This document shows positions 1-7,004 of a stretch of DNA of 8,116 nucleotides, one piece after another. Source of the stretch: Desulfobacteraceae bacterium (GTDB lineage Bacteria > Desulfobacterota > Desulfobacteria > Desulfobacterales > BuS5). Positions within the stretch are counted from its first letter, which is position 1. Each line of letters opens with the position of its first letter. The notes under the pieces are model-generated. The model did no database searches. It was not told the DNA's origin and was given only the letters and a program-made list of their open reading frames with translations. Location: the NCBI GenBank assembly GCA_030592105.1, contig JAUVKE010000103.1:1-8116 (forward strand), read 5' to 3'. Both the position numbers and the translations under genes were made by a program.

Positions 1-407
1 CCCTGTATTTGACCAGCATGCAAATCCATTGTTATTACTCTGTCAGCACAAGCAGTTGTTAGCAAATCAGCTACCAGTTTAGAGCTTATAGGCACACGGG
101 GTGCGACCTTTTTATCCTGCCTTGCGTAACCATAATAAGGGATAACTGCGTTTATTTTGCTGGCTGATGATCGTTTAAAAGCATCAATCATTAAAAGAAG
201 CTCCACAAGGTTATCGTTAACAGGGGAGCATGTTGATTGAATTATAAAAACATTTTTTGTTCTTACATTTTCATTGATTTCAACTTGAATTTCCCCATCA
301 CTAAATGTTTTAACCTTTGCAAGACCAAGAGGCAGGTCAAGATACTGACTAATTTTATTAGATAAAGAAATATTTGAATTACCCGAAAAAATTATTATTC
401 CGCTCAT
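1..407 (-). CDS. prs: Ribose-phosphate pyrophosphokinase (PRPP synthetase), N-terminal part; runs off the left edge
   Basis: This cytosolic enzyme makes PRPP from ribose 5-phosphate and ATP, feeding purine, pyrimidine, His, Trp and NAD synthesis. I translated the minus strand from the ATG at 405-407 and obtained 135 complete codons, under half of the roughly 315 usual for the family. It begins [12 protein letters not shown]. It carries the family signatures [10 protein letters not shown] (35-44), the ATP-binding stretch [10 protein letters not shown] (91-100) and MDLHAGQIQ (127-135), with the conserved His at 130. An AAGGA ribosome site (414-418) sits six bases from the ATG, which fixes the start. 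No frameshift or stop is seen in the visible part. It lies downstream of ispE and tRNA-Gln in the same direction, a familiar deltaproteobacterial order. The identity is secure; the C-terminal PRPP-binding loop lies outside the window. Confidence 0.96.
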   Translation of the reverse strand, partial: MSGIIIFSGNSNISLSNKISQYLDLPLGLAKVKTFSDGEIQVEINENVRTKNVFIIQSTCSPVNDNLVELLLMIDAFKRSSASKINAVIPYYGYARQDKKVAPRVPISSKLVADLLTTACADRVITMDLHAGQIQ

Positions 408-413
408 TATTTT

Positions 414-418
414 TCCTT
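414..418 (-). promoter_or_regulatory. prs ribosome binding site
   Basis: On the minus strand AAGGA lies six bases before the prs ATG. It also overlaps the TAA (417-419) that would close a possible 11-codon leader ORF starting at 450-452, so any translation of that leader would end on the prs ribosome site. Confidence 0.7.
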
Positions 419-536
419 AGAATTGAGGAGAGAATATCTGCTTCCCGTACATGTTTTTAAGCTTCACGTCAATTTTGACGGTTTCAATATTTTACTCAGA
501 TTCATTTAATACGCATATACATTATGGATCGTTTAC

Positions 537-551
537 CAGCTGAATAGTTAT
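537..551. repeat. 15-bp direct repeat, copy 1 (prs side of tRNA-Gln)
   Basis: CAGCTGAATAGTTAT on the plus strand is identical to 716-730. The two copies lie on either side of tRNA-Gln in the same orientation, 179 bp apart. I see no open reading frame or recombinase between them, only the tRNA and its leader. Confidence 0.75.
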
Positions 552-561
552 AATTATTATT

Positions 562-636
562 TGGCTGGGGCGGGAGGATTCGAACCTCCGAATGCAGGAA
601 TCAAAATCCTGTGTCTTGCCACTTGACGACGCCCCA
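562..636 (-). tRNA. tRNA-Gln (anticodon TTG), CCA encoded
   Basis: Read on the minus strand, the 75-nt gene starts TGGGGCG and ends CGCCCCA-G-CCA, giving a perfect 7-bp acceptor stem with the U1-A72 pair typical of glutamine tRNA. The anticodon arm is CAGGA / TTTTGAT / TCCTG, which places anticodon TTG (read from complement positions 604-602) between T33 and A37. The T arm is GGAGG TTCGAAT CCTCC. The 3' CCA is encoded (562-564). It decodes CAA and, by wobble, CAG. It sits between ispE and prs on the same strand. Its 5' end follows a likely promoter by about 40 bases, so it may have its own promoter and also be read through from ispE. Confidence 0.97.
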
Positions 637-675
637 TTATAAAATTAAGTTTTTTACGCAATTATTCAGACATTG

Positions 676-704
676 AACATACAGCGTTTCAGGCATGTAA
701 TCAA
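676..704 (-). promoter_or_regulatory. Candidate sigma70 promoter for tRNA-Gln (and possibly prs)
   Basis: On the minus strand TTGATT (699-704) and TATGTT (676-681) are separated by 17 bases. Each matches the consensus at four of six positions. The expected start would lie about 30 bases before the mature tRNA 5' end. This is a pattern call only, and AT-rich DNA gives chance matches. Confidence 0.4.
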
Positions 705-715
705 CATCTTTTAAA

Positions 716-730
716 CAGCTGAATAGTTAT
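716..730. repeat. 15-bp direct repeat, copy 2 (ispE side of tRNA-Gln)
   Basis: Identical to 537-551 (CAGCTGAATAGTTAT, plus strand). The base just before each copy differs (C in copy 1, A in copy 2), and the following base also differs (A, then T), so the exact match is 15 bp. Confidence 0.75.
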
Positions 731-785
731 TTTTTTTACTTGATTTTGTTATAATGGAGCAAAACAATTTAAACAAGAGTCCATA

Positions 786-1664
786 TCAGACTAAAAGTTC
801 AGCAAGATATATCTGCCATTTACCACATCGTGAAATGCTACATTTTGCTTTTTTTGCTGCTTCCAGGTCAGAAAACAGCCCAAACACGGCACTGCCACTT
901 CCAGTCATAAGAGCACTTTCTGCACCATTATTTAAAAGCACCTTTTTCACTTTACAGATTTCAGGATATTTTGAAAATACAATATCCTCCAAATCATTAT
1001 GGAGTCCGTTAAATGCGTTAAACTGCAAATCCAAGTGGTTATAACTTAAAATAGATTTTATAACTTTTTTTTTATTATTTGTCAATCCTAAATCAAAATC
1101 TTTATAGACCATTGAAGTTGAAAGGCTAAAGCCAGGATAGATTATTAAAGCAAAAAGCTGGCTCAGATTATCAAAGGATTTAAGATTTTCGCCTGTACCA
1201 CTTACTATTGCCGGTTTTTGAAAAATAAAAAAAGGGACGTCTGAGCCAAGTGAGGCACCCATGAGGATAAGTTCATCAATACTAAAGGGATAATGATAAT
1301 ATTTATTTAAAAAAAGCAATACCGAAGCTGCGTTGCTGCTTCCTCCACCGAGACCTGCTCCAACAGGGATCTGTTTATTTAAAACAATCTCAAATGGTTC
1401 ATTTTTATCAATTTTATCTAAAAAAAGCCTTGCTGCTAAAAATACCAGATTTGTTTCATCTTCAGGAACAAGTGGATGAGCACAGGAAACAGACAATATT
1501 TTTGCATTAAATGTAAACAGAAGAGTATCATATAACCCAACACCACAGATTAGAGAAATTATATCGTGATACCCATCCGGTCTTTTTCCGATTATATGCA
1601 AAAAAAGATTGATCTTGGCAGGTGAACGAATTTTATATTTTTTTAAGGAACCGGCTTCCTGCAA
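786..1664 (-). CDS. ispE: 4-diphosphocytidyl-2-C-methyl-D-erythritol kinase
   Basis: This soluble GHMP-family kinase phosphorylates CDP-ME to CDP-ME 2-phosphate using ATP in the MEP (non-mevalonate) isoprenoid pathway. The 292-residue product is close to the usual 280-290. It has SPAKINLFLHI near the N-terminus with the conserved Lys at 17, the glycine-rich ATP loop PVGAGLGGGSSNAA (100-113), SDVPFF with the catalytic Asp at 142, and the C-terminal GHMP motif MTGSGSAVFG (253-262). No key residue is missing. The start appears to be TTG (1662-1664), four bases after the DUF1844 stop. No ATG lies between that stop and the conserved core, and only a weak GGA-type site precedes it, so translational coupling is likely. 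The first 10-12 residues are the least certain part. tRNA-Gln and prs follow downstream. Confidence 0.96.
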   Translation of the reverse strand: MQEAGSLKKYKIRSPAKINLFLHIIGKRPDGYHDIISLICGVGLYDTLLFTFNAKILSVSCAHPLVPEDETNLVFLAARLFLDKIDKNEPFEIVLNKQIPVGAGLGGGSSNAASVLLFLNKYYHYPFSIDELILMGASLGSDVPFFIFQKPAIVSGTGENLKSFDNLSQLFALIIYPGFSLSTSMVYKDFDLGLTNNKKKVIKSILSYNHLDLQFNAFNGLHNDLEDIVFSKYPEICKVKKVLLNNGAESALMTGSGSAVFGLFSDLEAAKKAKCSISRCGKWQIYLAELLV

Positions 1665-1668
1665 AGTA

Positions 1669-1980
1669 TTATCCAGCCTGTTTTATATATGCAATCCTCA
1701 AATGATATAGGCAGTCATTGAGCATGCTCTCTTCTTCGGGAGTTAAGTTCCCTTTTGTCTTTTTTTTTAGCATTGCAAGAATATTAATCGTCTGCTTTCC
1801 GAGTTGAATGTTTTTATTTATTTTACCGGCAACAGGATCATCAATCAGACCAAGACTTGATAAAGCAGATGCATTTAAGGAAAGAAGAAATGTTGAAAAA
1901 TTGACTTCAGGAAATTCGTTTTTCATTTTATCAACAGGTCCATTATTTTTAAGAATAAATTTTTTTTCTTCCGATGTCAT
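1669..1980 (-). CDS. DUF1844 family protein of unknown function
   Basis: This small soluble protein (103 residues from the start chosen here) matches what I know of DUF1844. The N-terminus is charged. The core FSTFLLSLNASALSSLG is followed by IDDPVAGKINKNIQLGKQTI, and the C-terminus is helical with KTKGNLTPEEE and LNDCLYHLRIAYI. The biochemical role of the family is not known to me. I chose the ATG at 1978-1980 because GGTGG lies four bases upstream. An in-frame ATG at 2002-2004 would add eight residues but has no visible ribosome site. The stop is four bases from the ispE start, so the two genes are probably co-translated. There is no signal peptide or membrane segment. Confidence 0.85.
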   Translation of the reverse strand: MTSEEKKFILKNNGPVDKMKNEFPEVNFSTFLLSLNASALSSLGLIDDPVAGKINKNIQLGKQTINILAMLKKKTKGNLTPEEESMLNDCLYHLRIAYIKQAG

Positions 1981-2079
1981 AAAACCACCAATCCGAAAAT
2001 TCATAAATTAAAAACATATAACTATTTAACAATGCATTCAAATATAAACCGCAACATAAATAATTTCACGGCATTATCA

Positions 2080-2130
2080 GGAAAAATTCTCGACGACGTA
2101 CTACCATGTACGGCTTACTCGAATTTTTCC
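2080..2130. repeat. Intergenic hairpin between serA and the DUF1844 gene (terminator or REP-like element)
   Basis: GGAAAAATTC (2080-2089) and GAATTTTTCC (2121-2130) are exact inverted repeats. Inside them CGTAC (2097-2101) and GTACG (2108-2112) form a second perfect stem around a six-base loop. The interior is more GC-rich than the flanks. An outer exact 9-bp inverted pair, ATTTAACAA (2024-2032) and TTGTTAAAT (2139-2147), encloses the whole. The element lies 78 bp past the serA stop, so it could end serA transcription. It lacks a clean T-run after the stem, which also leaves a dispersed palindromic repeat possible. Confidence 0.6.
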
Positions 2131-2207
2131 TTCTATCCTTGTTAAATTTATTATGTAACAATCTATAGCTAACAGTTACCTACCTCAATTTTGAATTTCG
2201 AGAGTTT

Positions 2208-3788
2208 TTATAATTCAAGAGGAGTTATAGCCTTTATTAATGGAGTTGCTCTCAGATTTTCCTGAACTGATTCTGGAATCGGCACATCAGTACACAGAAA
2301 AATAATATTTTTCTCTCCATCTTTTTCCTGGCCCACATGCATTCTGCTGATATTTATGTCATGTTCACCCAGTATCGTTCCAATGCTTCCTATTGCTCCT
2401 GGCTTGTCAGAATTGTGTATCATTGCCAGGTGGCCATCTGGAATCAAATCGAGCCTGAAATTATTAATTTTTACTATTCTTGGTTCTTTTTTACCATAAA
2501 TTGTTCCTGCAACATTACTTTTCATTTGAGGCGTAACCGCTTTAACAGTAATAAGATTTATATAATCTTCAGTTTCAGCACTGTAGCTTTCTATAACCTT
2601 TATCCCTCTTTCTTTTGCGATAAGATTAGCATTAATAAAATTAACATCATCTTTAAGGGCAGGAGTTAAAAGACCTTTCAGAACAGCCGTTGTAACAGGC
2701 GACATATCCAGTCCATGAAAGTCTCCGGTATATTCAACAACAACTTCTTTTAACGGCCCTGCAATAAGTTGTGCCTGAAGTCCACCGATTCGGTCTCCAA
2801 GTGATAAAAACGGACCAAGACTCTTCAATAACTCACCTGTTATGGAGGGTGCATTCACTGCATTTGTAATAGTTTCATTTTTCAGATAATCGATTATTTG
2901 AGCGGCAACAGCAACAGCAACATTAGTCTGTGCTTCTTTTGTGGAAGCACCAAGATGAGGCGTACAGATAAATTTTTCACATTTCATAAGTGGTGATTCG
3001 CCAGGGGGTTCAGTTTCAAAAACATCTAATGCAGCACCTGCGATTTTGCCGGTTTTCAGGGCATCATAAAGAGCTGCTTCATTAACAATCCCTCCTCTGG
3101 CGCAATTTACCAGCATGGTATCATTTTTCATCTTATTAAAGGCATCTTCATTAATAAGATGAATAGTATCTTTGGTTTTGGGGACATGGATCGTTATATA
3201 GTCCGCCTGGGAATATAATTCATCCAGGGTTGCATATTTGAAACCTGCTTTTTCAATCTGTTCGTGAGTAAGAAAAGGATCGTGAACAACAACTTTCATT
3301 CTGAGTCCTTTGGCACGGTCTGCAACAATAGAACCTATTTTGCCAAAACCTATAACCCCCAAAGTTTTATTGAAAACTTCCCTTCCCTGAAGTCTCTTTT
3401 TATCCCATTTTTCATTTTTTAATGATGCGGTGCCCTGAGGAATATTACGCGTTAAAGACAATATCATTGCTATGGCGTGTTCTGCTGTGGTTACGACATT
3501 TCCTCCAGGGGTATTCATAACAATTACGCCACGTTTTGTTGCAGCAGGAATATCAACATTATCAAGGCCTATTCCAGCACGTCCCACAACTTTTAAATTG
3601 ACAGCCGCCTCCAAAAGCTCTTCAGTAACTTTTGTAGCACTTCTGATTACCAGGCCGTTATAATTTTTGATTATCGTTTTTAACTCATCAGCAGAAAGAC
3701 CTGTTTTAACATCAACATCAATACCTTCCTCATTTTCGAACATATCTATACCGATTTGGCCAAGATTATCACTTACAAGAACCTTCAT
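2208..3788 (-). CDS. serA: D-3-phosphoglycerate dehydrogenase
   Basis: This cytosolic enzyme oxidises 3-phosphoglycerate to 3-phosphohydroxypyruvate with NAD+, the first step of serine synthesis. The 526-residue length matches the long class, which has an extra substrate-binding (ASB) domain. In order it shows an N-terminal substrate domain with [12 protein letters not shown] (69-80); a Rossmann motif GFGKIG (147-152) ending at HD170; catalytic Arg231 in NCARGG, Glu260 in ETEPP and His278 in TPHLGAST; the ASB domain (about 320-450); and a C-terminal ACT domain (about 453-526, [10 protein letters not shown]...INISRMHVG) of the type that binds serine for feedback control. All key residues are present. 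GAGGA (3797-3801) eight bases before the ATG supports the start. A strong hairpin stands just upstream, so serA is probably separated from the thiolase cassette. Confidence 0.97.
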   Translation of the reverse strand: MKVLVSDNLGQIGIDMFENEEGIDVDVKTGLSADELKTIIKNYNGLVIRSATKVTEELLEAAVNLKVVGRAGIGLDNVDIPAATKRGVIVMNTPGGNVVTTAEHAIAMILSLTRNIPQGTASLKNEKWDKKRLQGREVFNKTLGVIGFGKIGSIVADRAKGLRMKVVVHDPFLTHEQIEKAGFKYATLDELYSQADYITIHVPKTKDTIHLINEDAFNKMKNDTMLVNCARGGIVNEAALYDALKTGKIAGAALDVFETEPPGESPLMKCEKFICTPHLGASTKEAQTNVAVAVAAQIIDYLKNETITNAVNAPSITGELLKSLGPFLSLGDRIGGLQAQLIAGPLKEVVVEYTGDFHGLDMSPVTTAVLKGLLTPALKDDVNFINANLIAKERGIKVIESYSAETEDYINLITVKAVTPQMKSNVAGTIYGKKEPRIVKINNFRLDLIPDGHLAMIHNSDKPGAIGSIGTILGEHDINISRMHVGQEKDGEKNIIFLCTDVPIPESVQENLRATPLIKAITPLEL

Positions 3789-3814
3789 TTAATTATTCCT
3801 CATTTATTAAACAC

Positions 3815-3862
3815 AAAAAGCCAGAATAATCGATTTTTTTCGATTACAGATTCTGGCTTTTT
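3815..3862. terminator. Strong bidirectional hairpin terminator (or serA leader attenuator)
   Basis: AAAAAGCCAGAAT (3815-3827) and ATTCTGGCTTTTT (3850-3862) pair perfectly over 13 bp. AATCG (3828-3832) and CGATT (3841-3845) extend the stem, with a four-base bulge on one side. Because the stem ends in A5/T5, each strand gives GC stem plus U-run, so it can end transcription in both directions. On the minus strand it follows the thiolase stop and precedes the serA ATG by 26 bp. No room for a complete serA promoter remains downstream of it, so a serA transcript may begin inside or before the hairpin and carry it in the leader. Confidence 0.8.
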
Positions 3863-3924
3863 GAGCTAAGATACTTGCCTGAATTATATCTGCAGATTAT
3901 CAGGCTTTAATAAAATATTACTCT

Positions 3925-5124
3925 CTACAATCCGGCAATAGCTACGCTGATAAGATTCATAGCAGGAAAACCACCCATATTATGAGTCAAGCCGATTGTT
4001 GGATTACTAAGCTGTCTCTCACCGCATCTGCCGAGGAGCTGATTATACATTTCATACATCATTCTAAGACCTGAAGCTCCAATAGGATGCCCAAAGCATT
4101 TCAGCCCGCCATCAGGCTGGCATGGTATCTTACCATCTATTTCATAGAATCCGTCTTTGATATCATCGCCAGCTTTACCTGGTGCAGAAATTCCAAGATC
4201 TTCATAAGTGACAAGTTCAGTAATGGAGAAGCAGTCATGGACTTCCATCATGCTAAGCTCTTCTCTTGGGTTCTTTATTCCTGCTTCTTCATAAGCCTTT
4301 ACAGCACACTTCTGTGCAGTCAGCACACAAGCTCCATCCCAGTCTTTATACATTAATTCTTCACCTGAGCTTAAAGATATCTGCATGGATTTAAGCTTTA
4401 CAGGATTTTTTTTGCCCATATCCTTAGCCATATCTGCACGGCATACTATTGCTGCTGCTGCTCCATCGCTGACTCCACAACAGTCGAAAAGCCCAAGGGG
4501 ATAAGCTATCGTGGGAGCCTTTATAATCTGTTCTACAGTTGCTTCCCTTCTAAGATGAGCCTTTGGGTTGTTTACCCCATTTTTATGACTTTTGGCAGAT
4601 ATCATTGCCAAAAGTTTTTTCCCTTCTTTAGGATCTATTCCCCATTTGTTAAAATATGCTGTGGCCATCATGGCAAACGCACCAGGTGCAGTAATATTCG
4701 GCATGATGAATCTGTTCTTTGTTCCCATCATGGAGCCCATGTCAGGCAAACCGCCGTACCCAGTATCTTTAAGTTTTTCTACACCAAGCGCAAGGCAAAT
4801 ATCATAAGCGCCGGATGCAACCGCGTATACAGCACCTCTTAAGGCCTCTGACCCGGTTGCACAAAAATTCTCAACCCTTGTTACAGGAATCATTGGAAGT
4901 TTCAGCCCCAAACTTAAAGGCAGCGCTGAAAGCCCAACATTACAAACTCCCATACATGAGCCTAACCATGCTGCCTGAATATCTTTTTTTTCTATTCCAG
5001 CATCATCTAAAGCTTCACTAAAAGCGTCAACCATCAGTTCTTCCGAGCCAAGGTCCCAATGCTCACCAAACTTTGTGCAACCCATTCCTATGATTGCAAC
5101 TTTATCTTTAATTCCTTCTGCCAT
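3925..5124 (-). CDS. SCP2-type thiolase (acetyl-CoA acetyltransferase-like), possible thiolase or retro-aldolase
   Basis: This thiolase-fold protein has 399 residues, normal for the SCP2 / archaeal thiolase branch, and is expected in the cytosol. It carries the nucleophilic Cys88 in VENFCATGSEAL, the VHDCFSITEL segment (295-304) that replaces the NEAF motif of classical thiolases, the catalytic His346 in GHPIGASG, and HNMGG (381-385) where classical thiolases have the second active-site Cys (CxGGG). That last change is usual for this branch, so it may still be active as a thiolase or act as an aldolase like the steroid-pathway Ltp2. AGGAGGT (5131-5137) six bases before the ATG fixes the start. 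It follows the HMG-CoA-synthase-like/DUF35 gene by 45 bp, and DUF35 proteins commonly bind thiolases of this kind. The substrate cannot be read from sequence. Confidence 0.9.
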   Translation of the reverse strand: MAEGIKDKVAIIGMGCTKFGEHWDLGSEELMVDAFSEALDDAGIEKKDIQAAWLGSCMGVCNVGLSALPLSLGLKLPMIPVTRVENFCATGSEALRGAVYAVASGAYDICLALGVEKLKDTGYGGLPDMGSMMGTKNRFIMPNITAPGAFAMMATAYFNKWGIDPKEGKKLLAMISAKSHKNGVNNPKAHLRREATVEQIIKAPTIAYPLGLFDCCGVSDGAAAAIVCRADMAKDMGKKNPVKLKSMQISLSSGEELMYKDWDGACVLTAQKCAVKAYEEAGIKNPREELSMMEVHDCFSITELVTYEDLGISAPGKAGDDIKDGFYEIDGKIPCQPDGGLKCFGHPIGASGLRMMYEMYNQLLGRCGERQLSNPTIGLTHNMGGFPAMNLISVAIAGL

Positions 5125-5169
5125 TTATATACCTCCTAAAATAAACAGATAAAATTCTTAAATCTATTT

Positions 5170-6615
5170 TTATTTTGCGGGAATTGCTTTCCAATAATAA
5201 CCATGTATACCAAATTTTTCATCCACAAATTTTCTTCTGAATGACATTTCCACGGTCATTCCTATACTCATCTCTTCAAGATCTGCATCAGTCACATCAA
5301 ACCAGAATCTGCCGCCACCTTCAAAATCGACTGTTCCATAAATCTGTGGAGGATTAGGAGTAAATGCCAGAGAGTCGCCAGTAAACATAAGAACTTTACC
5401 TTTTTTATCTGAAAAACGGTAACTTTCCATATGGCCTTTGACTCCACAGTCAGGATTAACGCATATAACCTGTTCAGGGAATTGTGGCGTACCACATTTA
5501 GTACACTTACATCCGCAAAGTCCAAGAATCGATTTACGGCTTCGCCAAAGTTCAGATAAAGCTGTAAAAGGTGGAACTTCACCGCGTATACCCTTCTCAA
5601 CAGGCAAAATATCACGGAAACTGACCATTTTTTCATAATTATTCAAAGGATGTTTGATCTCTAAATACTTCTTTGTCCCTTTTTTCTTTCCAGTAACAGC
5701 AGTTATTGCATCTGTAACTTCAAACAATAATGCATCACTCCCCTGCCCAAAACTGGCAACAACAATTTTATCACCAGGCTTTGCATCTTCCAGGGCAGCA
5801 ACAAGAAGCATAAGCGGATTGCCGGTAGCTGTATAACCAACATTTCCGACCATATGATCCTGAACCTGTTCAGGTGAAAATCCAAGCTTTCTTGCAATAT
5901 TTTTATGATCTCCGGCATAAAGGCATGGATAAGCAACCTTGGCAACATCTTTAGCCTCTACATTGCATTTTTTTAAAACACCGGCAATTGATTCCATTAT
6001 AAAATTTTTATATGCGGCGTCACGGATAAATCTGTCTTCCCATTGATTATCAAATTTTTTTCCGCTGCCTCTCCAGTGGCCGACAAAATCGTGTGAAACA
6101 GAATGTGAACCAAGAAAATTTGCAATTACATTATCATCGCCGATTAAAACAGACCCCGCACCATCACCATAAAGCTCTTCGAGAGAACTGCCTGGCTTGG
6201 CAATTCGGCAATCTGATGCACATACAAGTGAATTTTTAATTGCGCCTGCTTTTACAGAATCAATAGCGGACAAAACAGCAACAGTTCCAGCCTTGGTTGA
6301 ATCTGTAAAATCTGCAACACGAATATCGGTGTTTAAATCAAACGCAGTAGCCATTATCTGAGCGCTAAGCCTTTCTGCATGAGAGGCCGTCGTTGTAGCA
6401 AAATACATACCACCTATTTGGCTCCGATCAATATTACTAATACAATCCATTCCAGCAGCAACGCCCATGGTTATGCTATCTTCGTCAAAATTTGCCACGG
6501 CTTTTTCTCCACGCATAAAAGTGGCTGGGTTTAACCATCCCATAGCTTTGTAAACAATTTTACGGTCTATCCTGTATTTTGGGATATAAGCACCGTACGA
6601 AACAATTCCTACCAT
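5170..6615 (-). CDS. HMG-CoA synthase-like protein fused to a DUF35 zinc-ribbon/OB domain; catalytic residues apparently lost
   Basis: The 481-residue protein has two parts. Residues 1 to about 310 follow the archaeal-type HMG-CoA synthase fold: VSYGAYIPKYRI at the start, YGDGAGSVLIG (149-159), the DFVGHWR...EDRF segment (176-196) and GNVGYTATGNPLMLL (257-271). Residues about 345-480 are a DUF35 domain: a zinc ribbon CTKC (371-374) with Cys385 and Cys390, then an OB-like beta region ending GYYWKAIP. Archaeal HMG-CoA synthases bind a separate DUF35 protein and a thiolase; here DUF35 is fused and the thiolase gene is next. Aligned by eye, the family's Glu, Cys and His fall at Thr75, Thr107 and about Tyr229, so classical HMG-CoA synthesis is unlikely. 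It may be a structural or channelling partner of the thiolase, or have altered chemistry. The ribosome site GAGGAGGT (6622-6629) is strong. Confidence 0.88.
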   Translation of the reverse strand: MVGIVSYGAYIPKYRIDRKIVYKAMGWLNPATFMRGEKAVANFDEDSITMGVAAGMDCISNIDRSQIGGMYFATTTASHAERLSAQIMATAFDLNTDIRVADFTDSTKAGTVAVLSAIDSVKAGAIKNSLVCASDCRIAKPGSSLEELYGDGAGSVLIGDDNVIANFLGSHSVSHDFVGHWRGSGKKFDNQWEDRFIRDAAYKNFIMESIAGVLKKCNVEAKDVAKVAYPCLYAGDHKNIARKLGFSPEQVQDHMVGNVGYTATGNPLMLLVAALEDAKPGDKIVVASFGQGSDALLFEVTDAITAVTGKKKGTKKYLEIKHPLNNYEKMVSFRDILPVEKGIRGEVPPFTALSELWRSRKSILGLCGCKCTKCGTPQFPEQVICVNPDCGVKGHMESYRFSDKKGKVLMFTGDSLAFTPNPPQIYGTVDFEGGGRFWFDVTDADLEEMSIGMTVEMSFRRKFVDEKFGIHGYYWKAIPAK

Positions 6616-6656
6616 CTTTTTACCTCCTCAAAACATTAATGAAAAAGTGAACATAC

Positions 6657-6983
6657 CTACCAAAAATTTATTTGAGTAACAATTTCTTCTTCTTTAAGTA
6701 TTCTTTTTATATCAATTCTTGATTTCTCATCGCTGACAGGATCTACTTCAGAAATATACTGTCCTTTATTGTTTTTTTTTTTCCAGTGTCGAACATACCC
6801 TGGCACAGTGGCATATCTGCAGCCACCAACTCCGCAGCACGATGAATCTATTACTCCAAGGCCCAAGACACATAATACATTTTTTCCCTGGTATTTTATT
6901 AATTTTTCATCATCAACTGTATAATATCCGGAAATCGTTTCTATTTTGTCATCTTCGTTCAATGATTGATGAATATATTCCAT
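6657..6983 (-). CDS. Conserved-looking 108-residue Cys-rich protein, function unknown
   Basis: I do not recognise this family. The protein is soluble, with an acidic N-terminus, a hydrophobic strand KNVLCVLGLGVIDSS (34-48) and then a compact Cys/Gly segment SSCCGVGGCRYATVPGYV (47-64) with Cys49, Cys50 and Cys55, plus Cys38 before it. The C-terminus is charged and probably helical (KSRIDIKRILKEEEIV). The Cys cluster could bind a metal or be redox-active; this is inference. It starts 21 bp after the hydratase stop, in the same frame, with only a weak ribosome site, which suggests translational coupling. It ends 41 bp before the HMG-CoA-synthase-like gene. Its position inside the cassette, and codon use like its neighbours, argue that it is real and shares their process. 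Confidence 0.72.
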   Translation of the reverse strand: MEYIHQSLNEDDKIETISGYYTVDDEKLIKYQGKNVLCVLGLGVIDSSCCGVGGCRYATVPGYVRHWKKKNNKGQYISEVDPVSDEKSRIDIKRILKEEEIVTQINFW

Positions 6984-7004
6984 ATACCATATGCCATATA
7001 ATCT

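Noticed and set aside
731..765. Plus-strand TATAAT-like promoter near 750
   Set aside because: No plausible plus-strand gene follows it; AT-rich DNA gives many such matches.
754..1044. Plus-strand 96-codon reading frame over ispE
   Set aside because: It lies opposite the 3' half of ispE and has no ribosome site or recognisable family; ispE motifs on the minus strand explain the region.
4555..4842. Overlapping plus-strand reading frames inside the thiolase gene
   Set aside because: These are antisense shadows of a gene whose motifs are clear on the minus strand; their products have no recognisable domain.
5292..5948. Alternative minus-strand frames inside the HMGCS-like gene
   Set aside because: They are out-of-frame shadows; the main frame is continuous across both domains with all its zinc-ribbon cysteines.
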